From NCBI RefSeq assembly GCF_001468225.1, contig NZ_LNRU01000006.1:62001-126000 (forward strand): a stretch of 64,000 nucleotides of DNA, in the 5' to 3' direction. Source of the stretch: Sphingopyxis sp. H053. Its GTDB lineage: Bacteria; Pseudomonadota; Alphaproteobacteria; Sphingomonadales; Sphingomonadaceae. Below the pieces are notes generated by a model. That model made no database searches. It was not told where the DNA came from and saw only the letters and a list, made by a program, of their open reading frames with translations. Below, piece after piece: positions 19,360 to 28,229 of this stretch (position 1 is its first letter; each line of letters starts with the position of its first letter). Made by a program: the position numbers and the translations under genes.

Positions 19360-19746
19360 CTGAATCGATCCCCTCGCTGGTGATGCGGCATTGCAGCCGC
19401 AACGGCCGCGGAACGCAACCCTCCCCACTTATGTAAAACGTGCGCCTTTTAAGCTGGTTAACAAATTCAGCTGCAATTTTCCGTCCAGCCGGTGCCGATC
19501 GCCGCCGCGGGGCAGATAGCGGGCGAAATCATACACCGCCGACGCGTCGACGTTGGCAGCAAATCTCGTGTTGCGGCGAGCTGATGCGGCCATGCGGCAT
19601 TTGTGGATTGCCATCGAACGGGGATAACCGTAGTTGCGCGCGCCGGACGAATGCGGCAATCCGGTGCGGCTTGCCTAATAAAATGGTCAAGCCGAGTTTC
19701 TGATTCCCGTTCCGGGATACGTGCCTAGGATAGTTTCGACAGCGCC
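19360..19746. other. Intergenic region between divergent polysaccharide genes
   Basis: These 387 bases separate the minus-strand epimerase gene from the plus-strand dehydratase gene and probably hold both promoters. They are more AT-rich than the flanking genes in two places (around 19430-19480 and 19675-19735). Small inverted repeats are visible (GCGGC/GCCGC near 19386 and TCCCG/CGGGA near 19707), but none is followed by a T tract. I found no convincing coding sequence or conserved RNA. Confidence 0.6.
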
Positions 19747-21693
19747 ATGCAGTATTTCGTTGTCCAGTTGCGGCGCCTGATTTTGGCCAATGGCGCAATT
19801 AAGCGGGCTACGCTGGTCCTGCTTGATATTGTAATCGCCGCCCTGTCGGCAATATTGTCCTTCTGGCTCCGGTTGGGAACGTGGGAAATCTCCTTCGTCC
19901 CGGTCGCGATCTTCTTCGGGCTCGCCATTTCCGCTTGGTTGGTTGCCGCGCAGATATTTGGCATTTATCGCCAGATTATCCGCTATGCCGGGGTGCGTAC
20001 GGTGCGCGATATCGTCGCAGCATCCTTTGTTCACAGCGTGGTTCTCGTCGTGGCGGTCGTCGCGCTGGGCGTTGTGGGCATCCCGCGGACTGCTTCGATC
20101 ATTTATGTCGTCATATTTACGGCTGCTGTGATTTCGAGCCGCGCGATCATGCGCGTGATCATATCCGATCTGCTGCCCTCGCGGGTCCGGCGTGGTCGTC
20201 AACGCACCGTATTCATCTATGGCGCCGGCAAGTCGGGGCAGGAGCTGGCCTTGTCGATGCGCTCGCATCCCGAAATGCGGCTCGCAGGATTTTTCGACGA
20301 TAATGTCCATATGCAGGGCCGCCGCGTCGACGGCGTCACGGTCTGGAGTCCCGAAAATCTGGCCAATGTCCTTCGCAATGACGCGGTCGATGAGGTCATA
20401 TTGGCGCTGCCACGCGTGAACCGCGCCCGCCGGGCAGAGATCGTGAGCATGCTTGAACGCCAGTCGGTGCGTGTGCGCACCGTTCCTGACATGACCAGCG
20501 TCCTTAGCGGTCAGGTCTCGCTCAAGGATGTGCACGAGGTTCGCGTCGAGGACCTGCTCGGCCGCGAGCCGGTCGCGCCCGACCTGCATCTTCTCGGCTC
20601 TTCGATCGCCGGAAAAGTCGTCCTTATCACCGGCGCGGGTGGATCCATCGGCGCGGAGCTTGTCCGTCAGGTCCGGAAAATGCGGCCGCGGCAGCTGATA
20701 TTGCTGGACGTGTCGGAATCGGCGCTTTTTGCGATCGAGCAACAGATCATCGCTGGCGGGCTGGAGATCGAGCCCGAGGGCCGGTCCATCGACCTGCGCG
20801 TGGAACTTTGCAATTGCTCTGATGAAGCTTCGATCGGACGCGTCCTCGCCCAGTATCGCCCCGACACATTGTTCCATGCCGCCGCCTACAAACATGTTCC
20901 GATGCTGGAAGCGAATCCGCTTTCCGCTGCCCGCAACAATGTTCTGGGAACGCTGGCGACGGCGAAGGCCGCCCGTGCTTGCGGCGTCGAACGCTTCGTC
21001 CTGGTCAGTACCGACAAGGCCGTGCGCCCGACCAACATCATGGGAGCCACCAAGCGAATTTGCGAATTGATATTGCAGGCGATGGCAACCGAACCCGATC
21101 GGACGATTTTCACGATGGTGCGTTTTGGCAACGTGCTGGGTTCGAGCGGCTCGGTGGTCCCGCATTTCCGGCGTCAGATCGAAAATGGCGGACCGGTCAC
21201 CGTGACGCACCGTTCGATCACGCGGTATTTCATGACCATTCCCGAAGCCGCGCAGTTGGTGATTCAGGCGGGCGCCATGGCAAGGTCCGGCGAAGTGTTT
21301 CTGCTGGAAATGGGCGAGGCCGTTCGGATCGCCGCGCTCGCCGAGACGATGATCCGCCTGTCGGGGCTGACTGTCAGGAGCGAGGAAAATCCCGACGGCG
21401 ATATCGAGATTGTCGAAACGGGGCTGCGTCCGGGCGAAAAGCTGTTCGAAGAGTTGCTGATCGACAGCACCGCGCGGCCTACGGCGCATTCCAGGATATA
21501 TTCGGCCGAAGAGGCGATGATCCCATGGCGCGAACTTGAGGGGTATCTTATGGCGCTTCAGGATGCCTTGGCCGAAGGGGACGTTGTCGCGGCGGTTGCG
21601 GTTGTCGAAAAGATCGTCCCGGGATACCAGCCCAGCGATGCATTCCGTCAAATGCGCCAAAGGGCCGGTGCCGGCCGGCAAGTCGCAAATTGA
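19747..21693 (+). CDS. CapD/WbpM-like UDP-GlcNAc 4,6-dehydratase, membrane-bound
   Basis: The 648-residue protein has four N-terminal membrane helices (within residues 17-130), a CoA-binding-like Rossmann region (IYGAGKSGQELALSM, about 157-171) and a catalytic SDR domain from about residue 290 (VVLITGAGGSIGAELV). The catalytic segment is STDKAVRPTNIMGATKR, in which Met replaces the usual Tyr, as in WbpM/CapD/PglF. These enzymes make UDP-4-keto-6-deoxy-GlcNAc on the cytoplasmic membrane face. It is the first gene of the plus-strand block ending with fcl. Together with the WbpV-like reductase at 30.2 kb it can produce UDP-QuiNAc or UDP-FucNAc. Confidence 0.93.
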   Translation: MQYFVVQLRRLILANGAIKRATLVLLDIVIAALSAILSFWLRLGTWEISFVPVAIFFGLAISAWLVAAQIFGIYRQIIRYAGVRTVRDIVAASFVHSVVLVVAVVALGVVGIPRTASIIYVVIFTAAVISSRAIMRVIISDLLPSRVRRGRQRTVFIYGAGKSGQELALSMRSHPEMRLAGFFDDNVHMQGRRVDGVTVWSPENLANVLRNDAVDEVILALPRVNRARRAEIVSMLERQSVRVRTVPDMTSVLSGQVSLKDVHEVRVEDLLGREPVAPDLHLLGSSIAGKVVLITGAGGSIGAELVRQVRKMRPRQLILLDVSESALFAIEQQIIAGGLEIEPEGRSIDLRVELCNCSDEASIGRVLAQYRPDTLFHAAAYKHVPMLEANPLSAARNNVLGTLATAKAARACGVERFVLVSTDKAVRPTNIMGATKRICELILQAMATEPDRTIFTMVRFGNVLGSSGSVVPHFRRQIENGGPVTVTHRSITRYFMTIPEAAQLVIQAGAMARSGEVFLLEMGEAVRIAALAETMIRLSGLTVRSEENPDGDIEIVETGLRPGEKLFEELLIDSTARPTAHSRIYSAEEAMIPWRELEGYLMALQDALAEGDVVAAVAVVEKIVPGYQPSDAFRQMRQRAGAGRQVAN

Positions 21694-21715
21694 ATCTATC
21701 AGGAGAATTTAGGTA

Positions 21716-23215
21716 ATGGCTCGCGCATTCGCTCGGAACGACTTCGATCCGCGCCGACGCACTCTGTCCGGGGCTGCCAGTGGCCTCATCCTGCTGTCCT
21801 TCGTCGCCCTGACCTTTCTGCTGGGTGGCGGAGCGCGGCCGGACGTGACCTCTCTGCTGTTGCTGAGGCCGCTTGCATTTATCGCTCTGGTCGCCGGCCT
21901 TATGACGTTGACGAAGGAGCAGGCGAAACCTTTCAAGCCGATATGGTGGCTCGGCGGCGCTTCGGCACTTTTGGTGCTCCTCCATCTGGTTCCGCTGCCC
22001 CCGGCTCTATGGTCATCGCTTCCGGGCCGCGGCCTCATTGCCGAGATCTTTCAAGTGACCGGGATCAAAGAGAGCTGGCAGCCTCTGACCGTCGACGCAT
22101 TTGCCGGATGGAACAGTTTGTTTTCGATGGCTGTTCCCGCCGCCGTGCTGATATTGATGGCGGCCAGCGGCGAGCAAATCGGCGGGCGATTGCTGAAGCT
22201 GCTCTGCATTATCGTGTTCGCAAGCGCCTTCCTGGGCGTCCTGCAGATCATCGGTGGCCCCAGCAATGGTTTCTATCTTTATCGCATCACCAATTGGGAG
22301 TCCGCGACGGGACTGTTCGCCAATCGCAACCATAATGCGATGTTCCTCGCGTGCGGTTTTCCGTTGCTCGCCGTATGGGCTTCGGGCCTGAAGGGGACGA
22401 TGCAGCAGCAGCGCGCCTATGGCCTCGTCGCCATTGCCGGCGCCGTAACCTTGTTGCCGACCATCCTGATCACCGAATCACGCGCAGGCTTGTTGGTCGG
22501 AGCGATGGGACTGGTCTTCGCGGCTTTGATATATCGCCGGCCGGACAGCGGCGTGAAGGCGCGCGGGGCGCGGCAGGTCGGGGGGCTGATTGCTGCCATC
22601 ATGGCGGGGGTTGCAACGTTGGTGATCTTCCTTCTCGCATTGTCGAGGCGACAGACAACGATCGATCGCCTCCTGAACGAAAATGTCGATGACGATCCCC
22701 GGTTCGCGGCGCTGCCCCATATATGGAAAATGGGGCTCGACGCCTTTCCTTTCGGGTGGGGAACGGGATCGTTCGCCAACGCATACAAGGTCATAGAACC
22801 CGCGGAGCTCCTGTCCGAAAACTATCTCAACCACGCGCATAACGACTTCCTCGAAATATTCTTCGAATATGGCCTGTTCGGCATCGCGCTGATAGCCGTC
22901 GCGCTGATCATGCTGCTGGTCGCGGCCATCAGGTTGTGGTCACTCCGTGCGCTGTTGTCCAAGCAGCAATCGGCTGCCGTCGAGCGGCTGCGTCTGGGAT
23001 ATGCGGGGATCGCGATCCTCGTCATGCTCGGTGTCGGCAGCGTGTTCGACTATCCTTTGCGTACTCCGTCGCTGGCCGCTCTCGCTGCGATTGCAACGGG
23101 TTTCATTGTATTTGCACTAGACGCATTTCGCGCCCCCGGGTATGGCGACCGCGCCGCAGCAAACTCCCGTCGGCGCAATGAAGTCGACAATTTAGAGGAA
23201 GGTTCCAAGGCATGA
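21716..23215 (+). CDS. O-antigen ligase/polymerase family (Wzy_C) membrane protein
   Basis: The 499-residue polytopic protein has about 11-12 hydrophobic segments and the Wzy_C hallmark: a large periplasmic loop containing FPFGWGTGSFANAY (about 343-356) and NHAHNDFLEIFFEYGLFG (about 366-383). The family includes O-antigen ligases and some polymerases that transfer a lipid-linked glycan. AGGAGA lies 10 bases upstream of the ATG. A second such protein is encoded at 32.4 kb, so one may be the polymerase and the other a ligase-like enzyme. It overlaps the wza-type gene by 4 bases (ATGA). Confidence 0.85.
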   Translation: MARAFARNDFDPRRRTLSGAASGLILLSFVALTFLLGGGARPDVTSLLLLRPLAFIALVAGLMTLTKEQAKPFKPIWWLGGASALLVLLHLVPLPPALWSSLPGRGLIAEIFQVTGIKESWQPLTVDAFAGWNSLFSMAVPAAVLILMAASGEQIGGRLLKLLCIIVFASAFLGVLQIIGGPSNGFYLYRITNWESATGLFANRNHNAMFLACGFPLLAVWASGLKGTMQQQRAYGLVAIAGAVTLLPTILITESRAGLLVGAMGLVFAALIYRRPDSGVKARGARQVGGLIAAIMAGVATLVIFLLALSRRQTTIDRLLNENVDDDPRFAALPHIWKMGLDAFPFGWGTGSFANAYKVIEPAELLSENYLNHAHNDFLEIFFEYGLFGIALIAVALIMLLVAAIRLWSLRALLSKQQSAAVERLRLGYAGIAILVMLGVGSVFDYPLRTPSLAALAAIATGFIVFALDAFRAPGYGDRAAANSRRRNEVDNLEEGSKA

Positions 23216-23952
23216 TTCGGCGCTCTTTCGGGGTGAAAATCATGTCGGGCGCGCTCGGCCTGGCATTGTTGTCGGGTTGTGCCGGCACGAAAGCGCTCGG
23301 TGGCGCGAACGGCGAAGGTCTGCAGGTCGTCGATGCGAAGCAACTGCCGCCGCCGAACGGCATCGACATCAGCGGCGACGTCCGGCCTTATCTGTTGGGC
23401 CCATCGGACGAAATCCTTGTCGACGTCGTCGGTATCGACGAGTTGAAAGAGCGAAAATTTTCGCTGGACGGGGCTGGCAATGTCGCTGTCCCGCTCGCGG
23501 GCACGCTGAATGCCAGCAATCAGACCGCGGAACAATTCGCCGAAAGCCTGACCCAGCGTCTCCGGCAGCGATACATCCGTGATCCGCTGGTCACGGTGAA
23601 CTTGAACGAGGCGCGGAGCCGATTCGTCACGATTGATGGACAAGTCGGCAAGCCTGGCCCCCAGCCGATTGTCGGCAGGGTGACGCTCATGCAGTCCGTG
23701 GCGCGCGCCGAGGGCACGGGCGAATTTGCCAAGCTGAGCGATGTGGTTATTTTCCGGACCGTGGGTGCCGACCAGATGGTCGCGATGTATGATCTGGGCG
23801 CCATCCGGCGCGGTGCCTATGCTGATCCCGAAGTCTTTCCCGGCGATATCGTGGTCGTGGGCGAGTCCCGTGGGCGCCGCATGTTCCAGCAAATCGTCCA
23901 GGCGGGCACTCTGCTTGTCAGTCCTGTCGTCGCGCTCATCCAGCGCCGATAA
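23212..23952 (+). CDS. Wza/GumB-like polysaccharide export lipoprotein
   Basis: The 246-residue protein has a lipoprotein signal (LGLALLSGCAGT, lipidated Cys at about 23), a Poly_export domain beginning YLLGPSDEILVDVVG, and SLBB-type segments (VTIDGQVGKPGPQPI and EVFPGDIVVVGES). It would form the outer-membrane channel through which the polymer leaves the cell. At 246 residues it is a short form, like GumB, lacking the extra domain of E. coli Wza. The start overlaps the stop of the Wzy_C gene and it is followed 17 bases later by wzc, its functional partner. Confidence 0.92.
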   Translation: MIRRSFGVKIMSGALGLALLSGCAGTKALGGANGEGLQVVDAKQLPPPNGIDISGDVRPYLLGPSDEILVDVVGIDELKERKFSLDGAGNVAVPLAGTLNASNQTAEQFAESLTQRLRQRYIRDPLVTVNLNEARSRFVTIDGQVGKPGPQPIVGRVTLMQSVARAEGTGEFAKLSDVVIFRTVGADQMVAMYDLGAIRRGAYADPEVFPGDIVVVGESRGRRMFQQIVQAGTLLVSPVVALIQRR

Positions 23953-23969
23953 TCCAATAGGTTATTTCC

Positions 23970-26198
23970 ATGAATTCAATGACGCTGATTAATCCCGTGG
24001 GCGGCGCTCCCGCCAGCGGTGGCGTTGCCGGCTCCGCAATTCCGATGCTGCGCCAATATTGGAACGTCATCTGGAATCGGCGTCTGTTGATCATTACGGT
24101 GGTTGCGACCACCGTAGCGGCCGGGCTGATCCTGACGCTGCTCGCCGATCCGCAATATACCGCCAGGGCGCGGATCGAGGTTGCTCGCGAGCAGGCAAAT
24201 ATTACGTCGGTTGAAGGCGTGCAGCCCGAAGACGCGGGCCGCGACCTGGAATTTTATGCGACGCAGAACGCGCTGTTGACCGCGCGTTCGTTGGCGGAAC
24301 GCGTCAGTCGACAGCTCAACCTCTCGCGCAACGACGCGTTTTTCATCGCGCATGGTGTTGACCCCGACGCTGCGGCCGAGGGTGTCGGCGCTACGCCGGC
24401 GGGCGCTTCGCTGACCAGCGCCCAGCGGCGCCAGCGGCTTGTCGTCGATACGCTGCTCAAACATGTCTCGGCAGAACCTGTCCGTGGTTCGTCCTTGTTC
24501 GATATCAGCTACACAAGCGGCGATCCCGCGCTGTCGCGGCGTATCGCCGACGCGTGGGTTCGTCAGTTTATTCAGAGCAATCTCGACCGTCGCTTTGCCT
24601 CGACCACCGATGCGCGCGAGTTCCTCGAACGCCGGCTGGACGAGCTCAGAACACGGCTGGAGACGTCGGAGCGCGAACTCGTCCGCTATGCTGCGGCAAA
24701 TAATATCGTGCGTCTCGAAACGTCGGGCACCGGCAAGACCGGCAGCAGCCCGGGCATGCAGACCTTGGCTTCGGTCGACCTGCAATCGGTAAACGCCGCA
24801 CTCGCGATGGCTACCGCCGATCGCGTGGCGGCCGAGGGGCAGCTGAATGCGTCCCGCGCGCGCGGCGTCAGCGAAGGCTCGCTCAACAATCTGTCGATCA
24901 ACAACCAGCGGTCAAAGCGCGCGGAAGTGGCTGCCGAATTGGCGGGCATGCTCGCCCGCTTCGAACCCGATTATCCGCCTGCGAAATCGCTGCGAGAAGA
25001 ACTGACGGCACTCGACGCCAGCATCGCTCGCGAAGAGCGGCGCGCGGTTTCGGCTGTCCAGGCGACCTATGACGCGGCAGTGGCGCGCGAGCAGGGGCTT
25101 CGTGCTCGCGTGGATGCGCGGTTGGGCAAGCTCAACACGCAGGAACGCGCGTTGATCCAGTTCAACATCTATCAGCGCGATGTCGATACCAATCGCGAAC
25201 TCTATAATGGCCTCCTTCAGCGCTATAAGGAAATTGGCGTCGCCGGTGTTGGCGCGAACAATGTGTCGATCGTCGATGCCGCCGAACTGCCGGTGAAACC
25301 TTCGTCGCCTAATCTTTTGCTGAACCTCATACTCGCCACGTTCATGGGCCTCGGCATCGGCCTCGGTGTTGTGCTGGTCCTTGAGAATCTCGACGAAACG
25401 GTGATCGACCCGAGCAAGGTCGCGGCCCTGTTCGACGCCTCGCTTCTGGGCACCACGCCGGTGTCGGAAAGTGGCGATCACTATGTCGAGCTCGGCGATC
25501 CGAAGTCCTCGATATACGAGGCCTATTTTACCGTTGGCTCGAATCTGGCGTTCGCGACCGATCATGGCGTGCCGCGATCCTTCATGGTCACCAGCACGGT
25601 CGAGGCCGAAGGAAAATCGACGACGGGCATGGCCTTGGCACTCGTCCTCTCGCGCCTCGGCCGCAAGGTTGTTCTGGTCGACAGCGACATGCGCCGGCCG
25701 GCGATGCACAATAATCTGGGCCTGGTAAATAATCAGGGCCTCAGCAACTATCTGGCCGGCGACAATAATTGGGAAGATTTGATGCAGCGGTCGCCGATCG
25801 CCAACATCGACTTCCTGTCCGCAGGTCCTCAGCCGCCAAGCGCGGCGGAATTGCTCTCGAGCGACCGCCTGCAAAAGCTGGTTGAATCGTTGGGCAAGAA
25901 ATATGACCATGTGCTCGTCGACGCGCCGCCCATGCTCGGTCTCGCGGACGCGACATTGATTGCTCGCGCGGTTGAGGGTGTCGTTTACGTCGTGGAATCC
26001 GAACGCGTCGCGGCGCGCGGGGTCAGCAGCGCGCTGCAGCGCCTGCGCGAAGCGCGCGGTAAGGTGCTTGGCATCGTTCTGACCAAGTTCAAATCGAAGC
26101 ACACCGGTTACGGCTACGGCTACGGCTATGGTTATGGCTATGGGCGCGACGAAGATGCGAAGTCCGAGACGGGCGGAGCTTGGAAGTCGGGCTCATGA
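23970..26198 (+). CDS. Wzc-like polysaccharide co-polymerase and BY-kinase
   Basis: The 742-residue inner-membrane protein has an N-terminal Wzz domain with membrane helix (about 34-55), a long periplasmic coiled-coil region, a second membrane helix (about 448-470, LLLNLILATFMGLGIGLGVVL) and a cytosolic tyrosine-kinase domain with Walker A VEAEGKSTT, Walker A-prime VLVDSDMRRP and Walker B HVLVDAPP. The C terminus carries a tyrosine cluster made of six Gly-Tyr units, the expected autophosphorylation site. Such proteins control chain length and open the Wza channel. No cognate tyrosine phosphatase gene is in the window. The stop codon overlaps the next start by 4 bases. Confidence 0.95.
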   Translation: MNSMTLINPVGGAPASGGVAGSAIPMLRQYWNVIWNRRLLIITVVATTVAAGLILTLLADPQYTARARIEVAREQANITSVEGVQPEDAGRDLEFYATQNALLTARSLAERVSRQLNLSRNDAFFIAHGVDPDAAAEGVGATPAGASLTSAQRRQRLVVDTLLKHVSAEPVRGSSLFDISYTSGDPALSRRIADAWVRQFIQSNLDRRFASTTDAREFLERRLDELRTRLETSERELVRYAAANNIVRLETSGTGKTGSSPGMQTLASVDLQSVNAALAMATADRVAAEGQLNASRARGVSEGSLNNLSINNQRSKRAEVAAELAGMLARFEPDYPPAKSLREELTALDASIAREERRAVSAVQATYDAAVAREQGLRARVDARLGKLNTQERALIQFNIYQRDVDTNRELYNGLLQRYKEIGVAGVGANNVSIVDAAELPVKPSSPNLLLNLILATFMGLGIGLGVVLVLENLDETVIDPSKVAALFDASLLGTTPVSESGDHYVELGDPKSSIYEAYFTVGSNLAFATDHGVPRSFMVTSTVEAEGKSTTGMALALVLSRLGRKVVLVDSDMRRPAMHNNLGLVNNQGLSNYLAGDNNWEDLMQRSPIANIDFLSAGPQPPSAAELLSSDRLQKLVESLGKKYDHVLVDAPPMLGLADATLIARAVEGVVYVVESERVAARGVSSALQRLREARGKVLGIVLTKFKSKHTGYGYGYGYGYGYGRDEDAKSETGGAWKSGS
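26106..26141 (+). repeat. Six tandem Gly-Tyr codon pairs in the Wzc tail
   Basis: Six consecutive 6-base units (GGT/GGC followed by TAC/TAT) encode Gly-Tyr repeated six times, followed by one more Gly and an Arg-Asp-rich end. The units differ only at synonymous third positions, so the peptide repeat seems to be maintained at protein level, while the DNA is still prone to slippage. Confidence 0.9.
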
Positions 26199-27535
26199 CC
26201 AACCGAAGGCGCTCTCGGGGCGGGAGCAGCAAGCAATCGACCCTTTCCCAGATCCGGCAAAATTTCTCGGCGGTGAATCTCGACCGGCGGTGGCTGGTAG
26301 CGGCGCCCGCCGCCCTCGTCCTCGCGGGCCTCGCCGGGTTCAACAGCTTCGTACATGTCAGCAAATCCGCTGGGGCCTGTCCGGTGCTCCATCCGGCGTT
26401 CTGCGCCACCCAGGCGCTTCAGGCTCCGGTGATCGCCGACTTCGGGCGCGACAATGTGCTCAATGACAAGGGCCAGGCCATGCGGCTTGCCCGCGCGGCC
26501 ATCAATCTTGTTCCGCTGAATCCTGCCGCTGTGCGCAATATTGCGTTGGCCTCTGGCGGCTCGACCGATCCCCGCAACGCGCAGCCGATCCGGCTTTTGC
26601 GCCTTTCGCACAAACTTTCGCGCCGTGACGGGGTGACCGAAAGCCTGCTCATCGACGATGCAGCCAAGCGCGCCGACATGGCCGCGGCGCTCGAGCATTT
26701 CGACGCCTTGCTGCGGAGCATGCCGGTCGCGAGCGCTCGTTACATGGAGCATATGGGGCTTGCGTTGGCAGATCCCAAGTTTCGCAAAGGGATGATCCCT
26801 TATGCCAACCGCGACAATCCCTGGTTCGGCCGATTGGGTGGCGCGATCCTGAGCAATACGCCTCCGATCCGTTTCTATGGGCAGTTTCTGTCCGAGGTTC
26901 CTTCGCTGCCCGACACCGTGCAGCAGCGGTTGCACTATGACCAGGTCGTGAGCCGGTTAGCTCAAGAGGGTGAGTATGCGATCGTGCGGAAGCTCTATCC
27001 GCGTCTTCCCGGCGCCGATCGCGCGGCGGTGACATCGATGGCGCTGCCGTCGGCAAAGCAGACGCCTTATCGTCCGGTAACATGGTGGCTGCAGTCGGAT
27101 GGCGCCATCGGGGCGGAACTATCGCGAACCGGCAAGGCCGAGATGGTCGCCTATGCCGAAGCCGGCACGAGCGGAACGGTGGCGAGCAAACTCTTGTTCC
27201 TGGCCCCCGGTCAATATCGTCTGGGATGGAAAGCGACCAACGACAACGGCGAAGAAAGTCCGTCGGACGGCAGCAGGGACGCGCGCCGCGACAAGAGCCG
27301 CGATGGACTGTCGTGGTTGATCGATTGTCCGGGATTGCAGCGCCGGGAAATCGGGGCGGCGCCCGCCGAGCGCCCCGGGTCGCAAAACCGCGAGCTCGCG
27401 GTGACATTCACGGTGCCGGCCGGTTGCACGGTTCAGAACGTCGCTCTGCAAACACGGGTCGATAGTTCGGGCAGCAGCAGCCAGTGGACAGTATCCGATA
27501 TATCCGTCCGTCCGGTTGCCGCCGCCAAGCCTTGA
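26195..27535 (+). CDS. Unknown membrane-anchored protein of the polysaccharide locus
   Basis: I do not recognise this 446-residue protein. It has a basic cytosolic N terminus (about 1-32), one membrane helix (about 33-51) and a large periplasmic part. Residues 80-260 are helix-rich with alanine and arginine heptad-like spacing, perhaps degenerate TPR-type repeats; residues 290-446 look beta-rich with two late cysteines (in LIDCPGL and PAGCTV) and a segment AEAGTSGTVASKLLFLAPGQ, broken here after 20 residues, that could be a jelly-roll or carbohydrate-binding fold. The ATG at 26195 overlaps the wzc stop (ATGA), so translation is coupled. Its place between wzc and the initiating transferase suggests a role in assembly or export. 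Confidence 0.6.
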   Translation: MTNRRRSRGGSSKQSTLSQIRQNFSAVNLDRRWLVAAPAALVLAGLAGFNSFVHVSKSAGACPVLHPAFCATQALQAPVIADFGRDNVLNDKGQAMRLARAAINLVPLNPAAVRNIALASGGSTDPRNAQPIRLLRLSHKLSRRDGVTESLLIDDAAKRADMAAALEHFDALLRSMPVASARYMEHMGLALADPKFRKGMIPYANRDNPWFGRLGGAILSNTPPIRFYGQFLSEVPSLPDTVQQRLHYDQVVSRLAQEGEYAIVRKLYPRLPGADRAAVTSMALPSAKQTPYRPVTWWLQSDGAIGAELSRTGKAEMVAYAEAGTSGTVASKLLFLAPGQYRLGWKATNDNGEESPSDGSRDARRDKSRDGLSWLIDCPGLQRREIGAAPAERPGSQNRELAVTFTVPAGCTVQNVALQTRVDSSGSSSQWTVSDISVRPVAAAKP

Positions 27536-27551
27536 TCCCGGATGTCGATCG

Positions 27552-28163
27552 ATGATCACGGATAGCTCGGCCGCCGGCAATGTCGGCCATCATCCTGGCA
27601 AACGCCTGTTCGACTTGCTGGTGGCGATCGGGCTGGCGCCCGTCGCGATCCCTGTTTGTCTGATCGCGGCCATCCCGATCTTGTTCGAAGCCGGCGCATC
27701 GCCGTTTTTTCGGCAGGTTCGGGTGGGGCGGAATGGCATCCCCTTTTCGATCCTGAAATTGCGGACGATGTCGCCTGGAACACGGGAAGGCGCGTCGCAT
27801 GAAGTCGGCGTCGCCACATTGCTGAAAAGCGGCCGCATCTATCGCCGGCTGAAGGTCGATGAATTGCCGCAATTGTGGAATGTGCTCAACGGCACCATGT
27901 CGCTCGTCGGCCCGCGCCCGCACCTGCCATCGCAAGTCGTGCTGACCGAAGAGCGACTGCGGCACGGGGTGCTGGCGATCAAGCCCGGGATCACCGGCGT
28001 TTCCCAAGTTGCCGGCCTCGACATGTCGGATCCCCATCGGCTGGCGGAAGCCGACGCGGCCTATCTGGGCGCGTGGAGCCTGGGCAGAGACATCGAAATT
28101 TTGTGGCAAACTGTAGCGGGAAGAGGCAATGGCGATGCTGCGTCAAAAGGTACCGGCGGCTAA
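27552..28163 (+). CDS. Short phosphoglycosyl transferase (initiating sugar transferase)
   Basis: The 203-residue protein is the minimal catalytic unit of the bacterial sugar transferase (Bac_transf) family: a membrane-inserting helix (GKRLFDLLVAIGLAPVAIPV), the RQVRVGRNG and ILKLRTM segments, the catalytic VDELPQLWNVL and the LVGPRP motif. It transfers a sugar-1-phosphate to undecaprenyl phosphate on the inner face of the membrane, the first step in repeat-unit assembly. It lacks the four-helix N-terminal domain of WcaJ, like PglC or the rhizobial WreU type. The 16-base gap from the previous gene suggests co-transcription. Confidence 0.92.
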   Translation: MITDSSAAGNVGHHPGKRLFDLLVAIGLAPVAIPVCLIAAIPILFEAGASPFFRQVRVGRNGIPFSILKLRTMSPGTREGASHEVGVATLLKSGRIYRRLKVDELPQLWNVLNGTMSLVGPRPHLPSQVVLTEERLRHGVLAIKPGITGVSQVAGLDMSDPHRLAEADAAYLGAWSLGRDIEILWQTVAGRGNGDAASKGTGG

Positions 28164-28229
28164 ATCCTCTTCGAATGACAATATGATCCGGCGTGGACGA
28201 AACTCCCCCGAAAACTGGTGAAAGAGAAT

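Noticed and set aside
19687..21681. 664-codon open frame opposite the CapD-like gene
   Set aside because: The plus-strand gene has all dehydratase motifs; the antisense frame has no recognisable domain and no ribosome site.
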